Assembly (NCBI GenBank): GCA_030063045.1
Contig: JAQSEB010000114.1
Location: 2,356,001 to 2,420,000 of the forward strand
DNA: 64,000 nucleotides
From: Pratylenchus scribneri
Taxonomy: Eukaryota > Nematoda > Chromadorea > Rhabditida > Pratylenchidae
Reading direction: 5' to 3'
The position numbers and the translations under genes are program-made. Each line of letters opens with the position of its first letter. Position 1 is the first letter of the stretch. Positions 1 through 12,040 of this stretch are shown one piece after another. Below the pieces are notes generated by a model. That model saw only the letters and a program-made list of their open reading frames with translations, had not been told where the DNA came from and did no database searches.

Positions 1-1440
1 AATTTGCACTTTTTCCTGTTGCCCTTTCCGGAAAGAATTAATTTGCACTTTTTCCGGTTGCCCTTTCCGGAAAGAATTAATTTGCACCTTTTCCGGTTGC
101 CCTTTCCGGAAAGAATTAATTTGCACTTTTCCGGTTGCCCTTTCCGGAAAGAATTAATTTGCACTTTTCCGGTTGCCCTTTCCGGAAAGAATTAATTTGC
201 ACTTTTTCCGGTTGCACTTTCCGGAAAGAATTAATTTGCACTTTTTCCGGTTGCACTTTCCGGAAAGAATTAATTTGCACCTTTTCCGGTTGCACTTTCC
301 GGAAAGAATTAATTTGCACTTTTTCCGGTTGCACTTTCCGGAAAGAATTAATTTGCACTTTTTCCTGTTGCCCTTTCCGGAAAGAATTAATTTGCACTTT
401 TTCCGGTTGCCCTTTCCGGAAAGAATTAATTTGCACCTTTTCCGGTTGCCCTTTCCGGAAAGAATTAATTTGCACTTTTCCGGTTGCCCTTTCCGGAAAG
501 AATTAATTTGCACTTTTCCGGTTGCCCTTTCCGGAAAGAATTAATTTGCACTTTTTCCGGTTGCACTTTCCGGAAAGAATTAATTTGCACTTTTTCCGGT
601 TGCACTTTCCGGAAAGAATTAATTTGCACCTTTTCCGGTTGCACTTTCCGGAAAGAATTAATTTGCACTTTTTCCGGTTGCACTTTCCGGAAAGAATTAA
701 TTTGCACCTTTTCCGGTTGCCCTTTCCGGAAAGAATTAATTTGCACTTTTCCGGTTGCCCTTTCCGGAAAGAATTAATTTGCACTTTTTCCGGTTGCACT
801 TTCCGGAAAGAATTAATTTGCACTTTTCCGGTTGCACTTTCCGGAAAGAATTAATTTGCACTTTTCCGGTTGCCCTTTCCGGAAAGAATTAATTTGCACT
901 TTTTCCGGTTGCACTTTCCGGAAAGAATTAATTTGCACTTTTTCCTGTTGCCCTTTCCGGAAAGAATTAATTTGCACTTTTTCCTGTTGCCCTTTCCGGA
1001 AAGAATTAATTTGCACTTTTTCCGGTTGCCCTTTCCGGAAAGAATTAATTTGCACTTTTTCCGGTTGCACTTTCCGGAAAGAATTAATTTGCACTATTTC
1101 CAGTTGCACTTTCCGGAAAGAATTAATTTGCACTTTTTCCTGTTGCACTTTCCGGAAAGAATTAATTTGCACTTTTTCCGGTTGTAATTTGCACTTTTTC
1201 CGGTTGCCCTTTCCGGAAAGAATTAATTTGCACTTTTTCCGGTTGCACTTTCCGGAAAGAATTAATTTGCACTTTTTCCGGTTGCACTTTCCGGAAAGAA
1301 TTAATTTGCACTATTTCCGGTTGCATTTCCGGAAAGAATTAATTTGCACCTTTTCCGGTTGCCCTTTCCGGAAAGAATTAATGCACTTTTTCCGGTTGCC
1401 CTTTCCGGAAAGAATTAATTTGCACTTTTTCCAGTTGTTC
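1..1440. repeat. 38/39-bp satellite array with higher-order structure
   Basis: About 37 head-to-tail copies of a 38- or 39-bp unit run from the window edge to about 1440, so the array probably continues to the left. Each unit carries the palindrome TTTCCGGAAA, then GAATTAATTTGCAC and a T-run. Copies differ at a few diagnostic sites: CCTG or CCGG, GCCC or GCAC, CACCTTTT or CACTTTTT, and one T more or less. These variants recur in the same order every nine units (349 bp, seven 39-mers plus two 38-mers), so bases 1-349 and 350-698 are two copies of a higher-order repeat; the following units are reordered. Every open frame inside is an artefact of the unit length. The last unit decays into unique sequence around 1440. 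Confidence 0.97.
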
Positions 1441-2499
1441 TGATAGCCTTTTTCCGGATTGATTTTATTCCTTTTTTCTGATCACTTTCTTGTAAAATTT
1501 TTATTTCGTTTTATGAAAACTTTGGAGAATTCGATCTTCTAAATTCAACGAATCATTCAGAGGTACATTTGGATTAGTCAGCTTTTCTACTTTGGGATAA
1601 ATTTGCAAATTGCTTTGAAGGCCTTTTTTGTACAATTCAGCACTAAAACCATTCCTTGGCCATCCATCCATTTACCCAGAAAGAAGGAGCACTTAACCCC
1701 AATCCAAAAAGAGGATTATACCGAATTTTACACGGTCCCATTCCATCAAATTCCGTTGTATCCATTAGAGGAAAGGGTCGTCCATTTGCTTGGAATAAAT
1801 TCCATCAAACTTAATCCTCCATTTCTTCCCATGTTTCGGCCGACCATCGTGGGACTCTCCACCAAATATTACCATTTAAATTCTGCCCATTTTTTGCGCG
1901 CATTTTCCCAAAACTCCCTCCTAATCCAGCATTCTGGACCAACTTTGTGGCCGACCACTTTAAAATCCTCCACCCGTTCCCATTTTCTCGTCATTTTTGG
2001 ATACCAAGCAAATATTTTCCTCCCTCACTAAATTTGAAAAGGTCCGTAAAATAAAAGAAAATATGGAAATGATGGCAAACAGTAAAAGGCCCAATGAATG
2101 CATCAATGCCAAAGTTGGCCATTGTAATGGAAATGGCTCGAGGAGTGTGGTCGGAGGCAGCCATTGGCCAAAAGGTTGGAAAATGATCGGCAAAAATTGA
2201 CAATTCATAGGCTTCACATATTCCCTCTGACACCCTTCGACGTCATTGCTTTTTAAATTTTTAATTCTTTAAAATTTTCCCAAAAATTGTCCGATGCATG
2301 GACATTGGGCATATAAGTATAAATTCAAAAGAAAAGTGCATCAGGATGAGACGGGAAGCCATAATAAAAAGAGAGGAAGGAAACCCACCAATTTTTTAAC
2401 AAAATTAATGCCAAAATCCCTTTCCCCCGCCCCCATCACAATTGCACATTTTTGCCTTTTCATCATATTTTTACGAATAATTCCCAAAAACACGAAAAA
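1441..2499. other. Intergenic sequence without a recognisable gene
   Basis: This AT-rich stretch lies between the satellite and the first gene. Open frames of up to about 140 codons occur on both strands, but they are rich in Pro, Phe and Leu, lack plausible splice sites and resemble no family I know. It presumably holds the upstream region of the peptide gene starting at 2500. Confidence 0.5.
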
Positions 2500-3008
2500 A
2501 TGATTGCTAATGATTCAGTTTTTCTCCTCTTTTTGCTTGCCGTCACTCTCCCCAGCCAACCGTCCGAGGCCATCCGTGGCGCCCTCTTCCGATCCGGCCG
2601 ATCCCCGGCGTTTGCCCCAATCAGTGGTGGCCATTTTGTGAATTTGGGTTCGGATGAGGAGGAACGGCTGCTGAGTTTGGCCCCTCATCCGGCATTGATG
2701 GTCGACTTAAGACAATTGATGGCATTTTCACGGGCCACCGAATCCGTAATCCCCCCCCCCTTTTTGATGTGTTTTATGCCATTCATTTTCAGCAACAGCC
2801 TCAAGCCATCATTCGCCCAATTCCAAGGGAAAATACGGTGGCTGGAGCCATTGTTTCCACCAAAAGAGCCCAAAAGATGTTGTCACCGCCTCCCGCCATT
2901 ACTTTGGGCCAACAATGGAAATCGCCAAGATTTTCTGCATTTTTGGCAATGGCCCGAAAATATGGCAATCCTCCTCAAATGCAGGAGGCGGAGGAATGGA
3001 TGAATTAA
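2500..3008 (+). CDS. Small secreted protein, possible peptide precursor
   Basis: Two exons (2500-2745 and 2793-3008) join in phase 0 across a 47-nt intron with a C-rich start and a TTTTCAG end, giving about 153 residues. Residues 1-24 form a signal peptide (hydrophobic core VFLLFLLAVTL). The mature part has short basic and arginine-bounded segments, such as GALFRSGRS, STKRAQK and FLAMARKYG, with possible amidating glycines before Arg or after Lys-Tyr. This resembles a neuropeptide-like precursor, but there are no repeated peptides and I do not recognise the family. It could equally be another small secreted protein. The start is the first ATG in an A-rich context directly before the signal peptide. 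The signal peptide and splice sites are seen; the peptide role is inferred. Confidence 0.6.
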
Positions 3009-3846
3009 AGAATAGAAAAGAAGAAGTCGAATTTACCGAAATACTTTTGTCCCCAACCAATTATTTTTGCCCTTTGCAATTTCCCATCTATTTTTTCCAA
3101 ATTGATCTCTCACCCCACCACCCAAAGTTGTTTTTGGACACACATTTTTGCCGTGTTGATGAACAAAAATAAAAACTTTTTTGCTGCTGATGAAAAGCAA
3201 ACAAAGGCGCAAAACTACGCATTTACAATTTTTTGGGGATTCCCCAAAAGTCCCTTTTGATCATTTTCCTCGAAAATGTTCGGCCAACCATCAACCGGGC
3301 CAATTCCCCTGATTCTCTTCTTTTACCGTCGATCGGCTCCATTTTCATTCATCGCCCAATTTCTGGCACTGCTTCTTTTGTTCCCCCCAAATACGCCCAC
3401 GCCCATGCACCTTTCCCCATTCCTTTCGCCTTTTCAGCAAGAATTTTTGTTCATCTTTTTTTGCCGTTACATTCTTTTCGACTCAATTTGCGCGGATTGG
3501 GAGGATAAAGGGGTGAGGACAAAAACAAACAAAGCCACCGGCTTCTTACTCCTTTCCGCCCGGATAATTTGTTGAGCAGGCAAAAATCGCTGTTAATGAG
3601 GATCTGTGGTGGTTGGTGGGGTTTTGGCCTTCCCACTTTTTGCCTATATCCTCACCCCACATTCATTCATTCATTCATTCATTTGGTCCAACAGAAGAGG
3701 AGGATTCAAGGAAGCCGCCTTGCCTTCCTACCACCTAACTCCCATTTCCCTTCCATTCTCATTTTTTTACTTCAATTTGATCGCCTTCAAAGTTGAATTT
3801 CGGTTTTGAACACAAATTATCATTTTATTTTTGACTGCAACCAAAA
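3009..3846. other. Intergenic/promoter region
   Basis: No coding pattern is seen. It contains a short CATT microsatellite (about 3660-3680) and T-rich sequence ahead of the calponin-like gene. Open frames of up to 100 codons overlap each other on both strands and look like chance. Confidence 0.5.
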
Positions 3847-5657
3847 ATGGGCGAAGTGAGTTTATTAGGTGAATTTACCCTGGGGAAATTATGCGTAAAT
3901 TTGAGAACGGCGAAACCGTGACCAGAAGGAAGCTGAACTTTGAGAAATTGAGGGCCGGTGAAACATTTTTAACCATGCAAGCCGGCACCAACAAATTCGA
4001 AACACAGCGAGGAATGACCGGTCGGTGATGGAGGAATTAAATTGGTGCCAATTTTTGGGTAATTTGTTTAGCCGTTGGAATGCCTCGTTTGAATATCACA
4101 AGGGACAAAAAGTTGGGTTACATGGAACCGGACCGAAAATCCGAGGAAATCCTCCGCCCACAATGTGGCACAAATTTGTACGCCTCTCAGGCTGGCCAAA
4201 CAGCAATTGGGGCAAATCGAAATCAGGCATGAGGGAATGTGGCCAAGTGGCCAATTCTCCTTTGATTTTGCCTTTTTAGTGTCCTTTGGTGGAGTACAAA
4301 AAGGAATGGGAAACAATTTTGGACAAAGAAGGCGAGGGGATTCTGCCAAAACAAAGCGGTGATTACGGTTTTGCATCGCAGGCTGGAGAGGTGAATTTTT
4401 GTGCCATTTTTGATCAAATTCAATTGGCCAACATTCTTAGGTGAACATGGGTGCCCCTCGAAATCAAGTGGCCAACATTCGAGGCCGCCTACCCAACGAT
4501 CGACGCACTCATGGATTGGCAAGAAAAATAGAATAATCCAACTATATATAAACTTATTTATTTTTGTAGCTTTGCTATCAATACGGCACAAATATTTTTG
4601 CATCCCAACAAGGAATGACCGGTGCCCCTGGGCTTGGCGCATTCCGCCAGGCCACTCAAGAAGTTGAGGGCCTTGGATTCACGTATGAATTTATGGCAAT
4701 GAGAATTTCAAATTGAGAATGATTTCACAGGGAGGAGAATATCCGTGTCAGCTCCGAATTCACCCCCTGGTATTCGGGTCAGAACAAATTTGCCTCACAA
4801 AAGGGAACTGGAGGATTCTTGAAGGTTGGTTGGTGGTGAATGAAATCCATTCATTCCCTTGATTTTCCCTCCAGGTTCGCGATGTTCTCCCGCACACGAC
4901 TGGAGGAAAAGAAATCCCGGAGGATTCACGACTTAAATCCGAGGGCATTGTGCCATTACAAGTTAGTGGATTTGGGCGGATTGTTTTGGACACACTAATG
5001 TTTCCCTTTTCTAGTCTGGTACCAACAAATTGGCTTCACAAAAGGGAATGACCGGATTTGGGACACCGCGGAACACGATGACCAGAATGGGCTGGAAGAA
5101 GGAATGGTGCGTGCGGGAAAAGGGGCAATAGAAATTGGCCAATAAAATAATTATTTAATTAGGATGGAGGAATATGAGGCTGCAATGCGCGAATGGGAGG
5201 AGAATAGGCCACCGGGATCGGCAGGAGGCGGATCAGATGGGTAAGTGGAGGGGAGGGGGGAAATACCAGGGGAATAAATTGATGGAACATTTGAAGGCAT
5301 CCGTTCGAAAAGTACAAACGGAAATTCGAGGAACGCGAGGTGGGAAAATTGATGGGAATTATGAATATTTTACGTATTTTATTTTAGACCTCAAAACAAG
5401 GCGATGGAGGCGGTGAAGCGGAGGAGGAGGTGGCAGCGCCAGCATCACCAGTGAAGGCGGAAACGCCAAAACGCGAGCCATCACCGCCACCCGCAACACC
5501 GGCAGCCACCAAAGTTGAGGAGAAAGTTGAAGAGGAGGAAGAGGAATACGAAGAAGAGGAGGAGGAGGAAGAGGGCGAAGAAGAGGAAGAGGAGGAAGAA
5601 GAAGAGGTGGGAAAAGAGGGTTTATTTTGGGAAACTCACAAATGTTTTAAGGAATGA
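3847..5657 (+). CDS. Calponin-like (CLIK-repeat) actin-binding protein
   Basis: The spliced model has about 11 exons and roughly 400 residues. It contains six calponin-like repeats of the form [19 protein letters not shown]; the clearest are [26 protein letters not shown] and [20 protein letters not shown]. There is no calponin-homology domain. The C-terminus is a run of glutamates after a Pro/Ala-rich linker and ends in E-stop at 5655-5657. Proteins made only of such repeats (UNC-87 and CLIK-1 in C. elegans) bind and stabilise actin filaments in muscle, so a contractile-apparatus role is likely. Two introns have GC-AG ends (4227-4279 and 4519-4569); the reading frame and the repeats are continuous only if these are spliced. 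The start is uncertain: ATG 3847 followed by an intron with a weak acceptor, or ATG 3891 without it. CLIK-1 fits the size better than UNC-87, but I did not assign an orthologue. Confidence 0.82.
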
Positions 5658-5962
5658 AAGCGATGAATTAAATGCAATGGCATCGGATGGAATGATGAAT
5701 TTTAAATGAACACTTCGAAAATGATGAATGAACAAAAATTTACAAAAAATGATGCAATTCATATTAAATTTAGTTTTTAGTAAATTCCCTCCCCCGAATC
5801 AACAATGAAATAAAAAAAAGTGCTTAAATTTATTTGCTACGAAATATAAAAATATGTGTCAAAATAAAAAATACAATTGAATGAGTTGGTTAGGAAAAGA
5901 GGAAGTGTTTGTTTTTGAATTTGTCATCAAAAATGGCACAGAATGGCTTCTTTCTTTAAATC

Positions 5963-7822
5963 TCAATCAAGGCAAATTGGGTGTGCACTTATCCGGGAAA
6001 TGATTGGATGAATTTGATCAACAGAAAGAGCGTCCGAATGCCAAGATTGTAAAAGTGAACTGAAAAATATAAAATTAAAATTGTTTGTAATAAAATGCTT
6101 TACAATTGTTTGTAATTTTGTTTTGGATTGTAATTATAAATGTGTTTCATTCCAAAAAATAAGGAAATAATTAAACTTACGTTTCAATCAATTCCGGGCA
6201 ATTCATTTGGTCAGCATCTCCCAAATCGGCAGCCAATTGAATTGTGCCAACAATGAAAATATTGTGCGGAGTTTGGAGCAAAGGGGAACTCTCGGAATCG
6301 GTGAATGAATGCAAAAAGAGCGGCGAAGTGTGGCGCAATTTGTCAATCCCTGTAAAACAACATTTTATGAGGATAAATAATCCAATTTCACCTTTCAAAT
6401 GGAGCAGAAGCATTTCTGGTTTGATCCTTTGCCTTTCCAAAATTGGCTCCAACACTTCTTTTTCCATTCCCAATTTGGTGGTGGCCGAATTCAGGGAATT
6501 TTTCATAAAACTAAATTATATTAATATGTGGATTGATTATTTTGGAACCTATAATTTGGCCAATTCTTGCGCAATATTCCCTCAAATTGTTCGGACATCC
6601 TCTCCACTTTTGTTCCATCTTTTCCGGCCATCAACAAAATCATTGGTCCTTTCCGCTCCAAATCAGCCACTTTTTCCAGATCATCCCTTTCTTCTTGTTG
6701 TTGCCTCTTCAACATTTTATCGGCCATATAAATTAGCATTTTCCATGTTTGAGTCCTTCTTTCCTTAAAACGCAAAAATATTCAAATTTATAATAAATTC
6801 TTGCCTTATTATTGTTCAACGGCATTTCCTGGTCAATTAGTCGTCTCAAATCATTTTTGAAATTCGAAAATTGTTCTTCCGGTGTCAATTGCCTTCGGGC
6901 GATGAAAATTGGGTAAATGAATGCGCAAGCAAAAATGATGACCACCGCAATGACTGCGCACGAAATCAATTGGTTGTATTCTGTGCGAAATTTAACAAAT
7001 ATTATTACCTTAAAATAAATAAAATTAACCAATTGGATGGCTCAAATTCTCATGAAATTGTTCGCCAAAGCCTTTTTGCTTTTTTTGTTCACCAAAAATT
7101 GGACTTGGTGTTTTTCGTGGCTGTTGCCGATTTGTTGCACTTCTCGACCGGCTCAATTCCAACGGCAGTGATTGACTGCCCAGCCTCCGTCCCTGTCTTT
7201 GACGGCATTTCCTCCCCTCATTTGTCTCCGCTTCTTCTTCTTCCTCATCACTATTCTCATCGTCTTCTTCCTGTTGGTCTTCCACTGATGAGCTGAAAAA
7301 TAATTTTTACGTTTTTTTTTGCCGAAAGATTGAATGCAATAAATTTTTTAATGTCTGATCTTATATTAGTCCCTATAAACGCTAATAGGGCTCATCAAGA
7401 TGTGTCAATTTATTGTCAAGGTTTGATCAAAAATAAACGAAGTATTAAACCGTCTATATTATATTTGCTTTTCGGGTCATAACTCATTTAATTGTGATCT
7501 AAACACTCCAAAATCAATATACTAATCGATGCGTTTCAACCATTCAAATCTTAATCTAAGATTATGTGATTTGTAAATAAAATTATAGGCTTCCAACAAA
7601 AAATTCTATTATTTTTTAAATAAACCTGTAAGTTGCTGTGTCTGGTGGGTAGCTTTGGTTCAGCCGTAATTTCCACCCAATTTGTTGTTGGCCATTTCCA
7701 TCCTCCCCGTCATCATTCTCCTCAAATAGTTTCGGATAAAATGTTCCCTTTGCCTGTTTGTTTTCATCATTTACATTGTCCTCATCTTCCATCATTATAC
7801 TTCGCCTATGCCTTTTTTTCAT
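5963..7822 (-). CDS. LAP1/LULL1-like torsin-activating cofactor (TOR1AIP family)
   Basis: The model reads from ATG 7822 to TGA 5963-5965 in about seven exons, near 390 residues. Order of parts: a basic then acidic low-complexity N-terminus (about 150 residues, EEDDENSDEEEEEAE), one transmembrane helix (LISCAVIAVVIIFACAFIYP), then a C-terminal domain. That domain has segments resembling the luminal domain of LAP1/LULL1: a hydrophobic strand GPMILLMAGKDG, a segment ending in PLFLHSFTDSESSPL where the vertebrate proteins have LIFYKYCDHENAAF, and a C-terminus HPIISRISAHP matching the family ending SGLWSRISHLVLP. In vertebrates this domain binds and activates torsin ATPases in the nuclear envelope and ER lumen. 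The intron 6764-6804 is GC-AG. The family call rests on short motifs and architecture; a structure-based search would settle it. Confidence 0.55.
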
Positions 7823-8434
7823 TGAAAAAACACTTTTGGAAATATTTTGTAATTTAATTAAATTTAAACAAAAATAAATGGCAAATTTTTGTGACCATTT
7901 TATATGTAAATTTATCAACAAATATATTCATTCTCTGGGAGCAAATAATTTATCGGAGATAAAACAATAAAATTGAATGATGAATGACAAACAAAGTTTT
8001 TATATAATTCATCCATCCATTGGGTGTTTCGACGAGAATCCAAACAAATCAAAAATGAGAAGACAATATTTATTGTGTATTGGTAAATAAATGAAGATAA
8101 ACCAAAAAAAAGTCAATAAATCAATTTTAAATAAATCGCATCATATTTAGGAAAAGATGGATTGAAGGTGGTTGGTGGTGGGAGAGAGCTCTTTCTTTAT
8201 ATATGTGTGTTGAATTGAATAAATTGATTGATGGGCATCATCTAGAAATGTGAAATTGTTTTATTGATTTTATTAATTTATAAACCTGGTCCCCAAGGTG
8301 TGGAATACGTCAAATAAAACAAAAATAGGATTGGTTTTGGTTGCTTGTGTGTTTTGTGTGGATTTGTTGGATTGATGCATCTCATTTTCCTCATCATATC
8401 ATCGCCTTCCTTCTTCCTTTATTGTCCGAATCAT

Positions 8435-10956
8435 TCATTCATCATCAGCCTGCAAAAATATGCAAATTAATTAATTTCATTTTTCGTTAATAAAACACTT
8501 CAATTAGTCATCAAAACTCAAATTAAAAATTAACCAAAAAAAATCCACACACCTTACTACGACGATTGCGTGCCGGGCCATGCCCAACAGTGCGGCCGCT
8601 TCCGAATCCACCGGTCATATTGCGATTTTGGCGTTGTTGATGATGTGGAGGAGAAGGCCCAGTGGAATTAGTCGGTTGCGACTTTTCGTTGGACTTTTCC
8701 GAATTGTCATCGCTGCCGGCTGGCTGTCCACTGTTGAATGTGTCATTGTCGGCAGTTTCGCCTGAAAATGAACAAAAACAAATGAAAAGCGTGTTAGATA
8801 GGTCATTTTAATTTGTTATTTAAAACCACACTCATCCATTTGGTTAGTTTTTTCAGAATTTTTAATGATAATTTTCAAATCTATTTATGTTTTCAAACCT
8901 TCGCTTTCCTGTTGCGATGGTTGATTTGGTGAGGAATTGACATTTCGCTGCGGTTGCTGTTGGTCCCGTTGGCCCATTTTCTGCTGCTGTTGGTCACCAC
9001 GATTGCCACCACCACGGTATTGTTGAGCCGAATATTGGCGTCCTCCTCCACTGCCAACATAACGGCCACTTCCTCCACTGCCGCCATTATTATAAGGTCT
9101 GCCACCAGCACCGCCGCCCATTGATCGAACTCCACCGGCACCGCCGCCATTGTAACGATTCATTTGACCTCCTCCACCGGGTCCCCTTTGCTGTTGTCCT
9201 CCACGTTGTTGTTGTTGACCGCCTCCTCGATAGCCTCCACCACGGCGTTCGCCATCATTTTGGGCACCACGCATATTGTTGTTAATGTTCTGTTGGTATT
9301 GTCGACCACCGCCTCCTCCTTGATTCTGGTATTGCTGCTGATGAGGATGACCATTGAAATGTTGGAATGGCGAATTTCGGGAGTGGTAGAGCTTCCTGCG
9401 AATTTCCTCTTCTTCACTGAAATTTGAACAATCTATTAAATTTAATACAAATAATTTTTTACGCTCGAATTTCGTCCATTTCATTGATGTGCTTCAGGTG
9501 GAATTCGACCAACAATTCGGCATGGGTAATTGCTTCGCGTGTTCCAGTGAAGGAGAATGGCACCACCGCTTGGTCCGGATCATCATCGCCAATTTGCACA
9601 CGCACAACTCCGCTTTTGTCCACAATGTCCTTTAATTAATAAATGATTATCATTATTAGTTCATGAAGTTAAGGTTTCTCAAATTTTTGAGTTCTACTAA
9701 GCCTAAGTCAACAGAAATTTCCCAAATTAATTAATGAAGAAAAAATTGCTTACTTGAATTGTCTTCCCTTGCTTTCCGATCACTTGGCCAACTTTATTTT
9801 TCGGCACAAACTTTTGTTGCGCCAAGAATTCCAGCATATTCCGTGCCTGCTCTGCTGCTTCTGCCTTTTGTGCGAAGATCTATCATATTTAATTTTAAGC
9901 CGAAATTGTTTTCAACATTAAACCTTGAATCTGCTAAATCCTTGTTCACGAGTGGATTCGTCCAATTTGATCTCCTTAAATTAAATTAAAATAGAATTGA
10001 ATTAAAATATTTATGAACCGTGATGCCATCCAATGAACGCGCATTTGAAATGTTTGCACCTTGAGCACCAATGGCCAATCCCATGAATGCCGTTGACACA
10101 TCGAATTCAACAACGAATGGACTGTCCGGTTGCGGTTCATGAACGGAGAGCATCTTCTTTTGTTCCTGTTAATTTTTCATATTTATTTTTTAAAATTATT
10201 TTCTTACTTCGTGGCGTTGAAGCATCATCATTTTCTGCCGACAATTTGCAAGGAAAACATCCTTCAACACTTCGACCTTCTTTATTGAGGCAGCAGAGAA
10301 TGTCTTAATAAATTCAATAATTTACAACTGACTAAAAAGTGATAACAAACCTTAACAACCAGTGTCTTCTCCTCTCGATTGAATTTGATCAATATGGCCG
10401 GAATACTTTGCTGGATCACTTTGTAATTTTCTTCACTGCGGGAGAAATAGTCGAGCAAATCGTCGTTCAATTCAATCGTCAGGGATTTGACACTGGAAGC
10501 CGAAACCGATGTTGGCAGAGCTGGATGGCGGCATTGACTGATTGGAATGATGTCGCCCATTTGTGTTCGCTCGACGCTCTCAACAACGGCAAAATCATTC
10601 TTTAAATAAAATCAAAGATGTTTTATTCATCAAAATATGTATGAACCTTGATATCCCGAATCTTCATCTTGTTCCAGCCCATCATTTCGTCTTTGTCGCT
10701 CTTGTCAATCCTGACATATGCGTCCACAATGTCGCCCACTTTGAAGTTGAGCTTTTGTCCACTCTCAGCCACTACTGCACGGCACTGTTCGAACTCGACG
10801 ATTTCAGGTTTGCGCCATCCTTTTTCGTAGACCACATCCAGCCCTTCATCGGTTATATCGTTTACAGCTGCTTTGAGATAGAAACCTGAAGAGAAAAATA
10901 ATTAAAAAATTGCAAATTAATTTCTAACCTTCAGGTTGTTTCACTTCCACTTCCAT
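8435..10956 (-). CDS. FMR1: FMRP/FXR-family RNA-binding protein
   Basis: Eleven or so exons give about 610 residues from ATG 10956 to TGA 8435-8437. The N-terminus has the tandem Tudor/Agenet region (starting MEVEVKQPEG; KVGDIVDAYVRIDKSDKDEM, then a second module with IPISQCRHPALP). Two KH domains follow: KH1 with GLAIGAQGANISNARSLDG and KH2 with VGQVIGKQGKTIQDIVDKSG, both keeping the GxxG loops and close to the vertebrate and fly proteins. After the family's helical segment (EFHLKHINEMDEIR) come Gly/Arg/Gln-rich RGG-type sequences and a basic tail NRRSKADDE. The family binds mRNA on polysomes and represses translation, chiefly in neurons and germ cells. All domains are intact and in order. 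The gene lies 0.6 kb upstream of the LAP1-like gene on the same strand. Confidence 0.9.
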
Positions 10957-11110
10957 AATTCGTGTATTTCAAAAGAATTTAATGAGATTACGACCTTTAA
11001 AGGATAATAGATACTTTATTTTTCGTTTGCTAAAATGATAAATTATAAATCAATATAGGTAATTAAGTGATTGAGCTTTGTCCACCACTATTCGTTAATT
11101 ATCTTGATTT

Positions 11111-11436
11111 TACCCTGGAATCACAATGTGCGGGAAAACGCGGCGATTTTTGTTACCTTCTATTGCCATTCTCTCCAAAGTTATGTACTGATTATGTATC
11201 TATCGCAGCGGGTTCCATAAAAACGCAGTGTTTTGTAGAGAAAAAGAGCAGTTCTAACGGGGAAGTAGAAGGGGGAGTAGAACTGCTCTTTTTCTCTATA
11301 AAACACTGCGTTTTTATGGAACCCGCTGAGCGGGTTAGTGATAGATACATAAGTCAGTACATAACATTGGAGAGAATGGCGATAGAAGGTAACAAAAATC
11401 GCCGCGTTTTCCCGCTCCATTGTGATTCCAGGGTTA
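11111..11436. mobile_element. Hairpin MITE with near-perfect inverted arms
   Basis: Two arms of about 145-155 bp are near-perfect reverse complements around a loop of about 30 bp (roughly 11255-11285). The ends read TACCCTGGAATCACAATG on the left and the complement of TAACCCTGGAATCACAATG on the right. The element is flanked by the 5-bp direct repeat GATTT (11106-11110 and 11437-11441), as expected for a target-site duplication. It has no coding capacity; the open frames across it only reflect the palindrome. It lies between FMR1 and the membrane-protein gene. Confidence 0.82.
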
Positions 11437-11877
11437 GATTTCGTCAAATTTCTTTTTTTTTTGCGAGCAAATATGATGGAGACTCAATAGGATTTCATTA
11501 TGCGAAAAAATGCAAAAAAATGCTTTATTTTTTGGATCAAAATCAAACCAATAAATATTTCATGTCCAGAGTCTGCAGCTCCTACTAAAATTTCAATTTC
11601 GATCAATCAAATTTCCAAATTATGGGTCCTGGCTGAGACGTAGCGAAGCGATAGCGAAGCGAGGAATCGGGATGGATTCTTCTATATCTAATATCTTATT
11701 CTCTTCTTATCCTCTTTTCTTTTCTACTTATCTTTTCACTTTCTTTTCTCTGACTCTGATTACAACAAGGGATGATTTGTAATAAAATTAAATTGACAAA
11801 TGTTCATTTTTAAATCTCTAATAAATATCCCTTACCGTACCGACTTAATAGTTTGAAACCTCTCTCTCCTTTTTTTG

Positions 11878-11885
11878 TATAAAAG
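11878..11885 (+). promoter_or_regulatory. TATA box
   Basis: TATAAAAG sits about 160 bp upstream of the ATG at 12041. It is followed by an apparent 5' UTR exon and a canonical 5' UTR intron (11974-12027, GTAAGT to TTCCAG). A strong TATA box suggests a highly or tissue-specifically expressed gene. Confidence 0.55.
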
Positions 11886-12040
11886 CGAGCTATTTTTCTA
11901 AATCTCAACCATTCAATTCAAAAACAATTCCCATTTGTGTGTGTGCTCCAGCTCCTATCAATCTCCCGCCAAAGTAAGTCAAATTCCACAACTATTTTCA
12001 CATAAAATAAATAATTCAAAATTCCAGGTTTGCAGCAAAG

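Noticed and set aside
1..1443. Long repetitive open frames on both strands, and a CRISPR-like regularity
   Set aside because: Units are contiguous without spacers in a eukaryotic genome, and the frames arise from the 38/39-bp period; this is satellite DNA.
1603..2031. 142-codon frame after the satellite
   Set aside because: No ATG in a good context, biased composition, no similarity I recognise.
3847..5657. Troponin T as an alternative for the gene with a poly-glutamate end
   Set aside because: The acidic tail is similar, but the repeated [15 protein letters not shown] motifs are specific to calponin-like proteins.
11067..11588. 173-codon open frame across the hairpin
   Set aside because: It crosses both arms of a palindromic MITE and has an antisense twin; no protein-like features.
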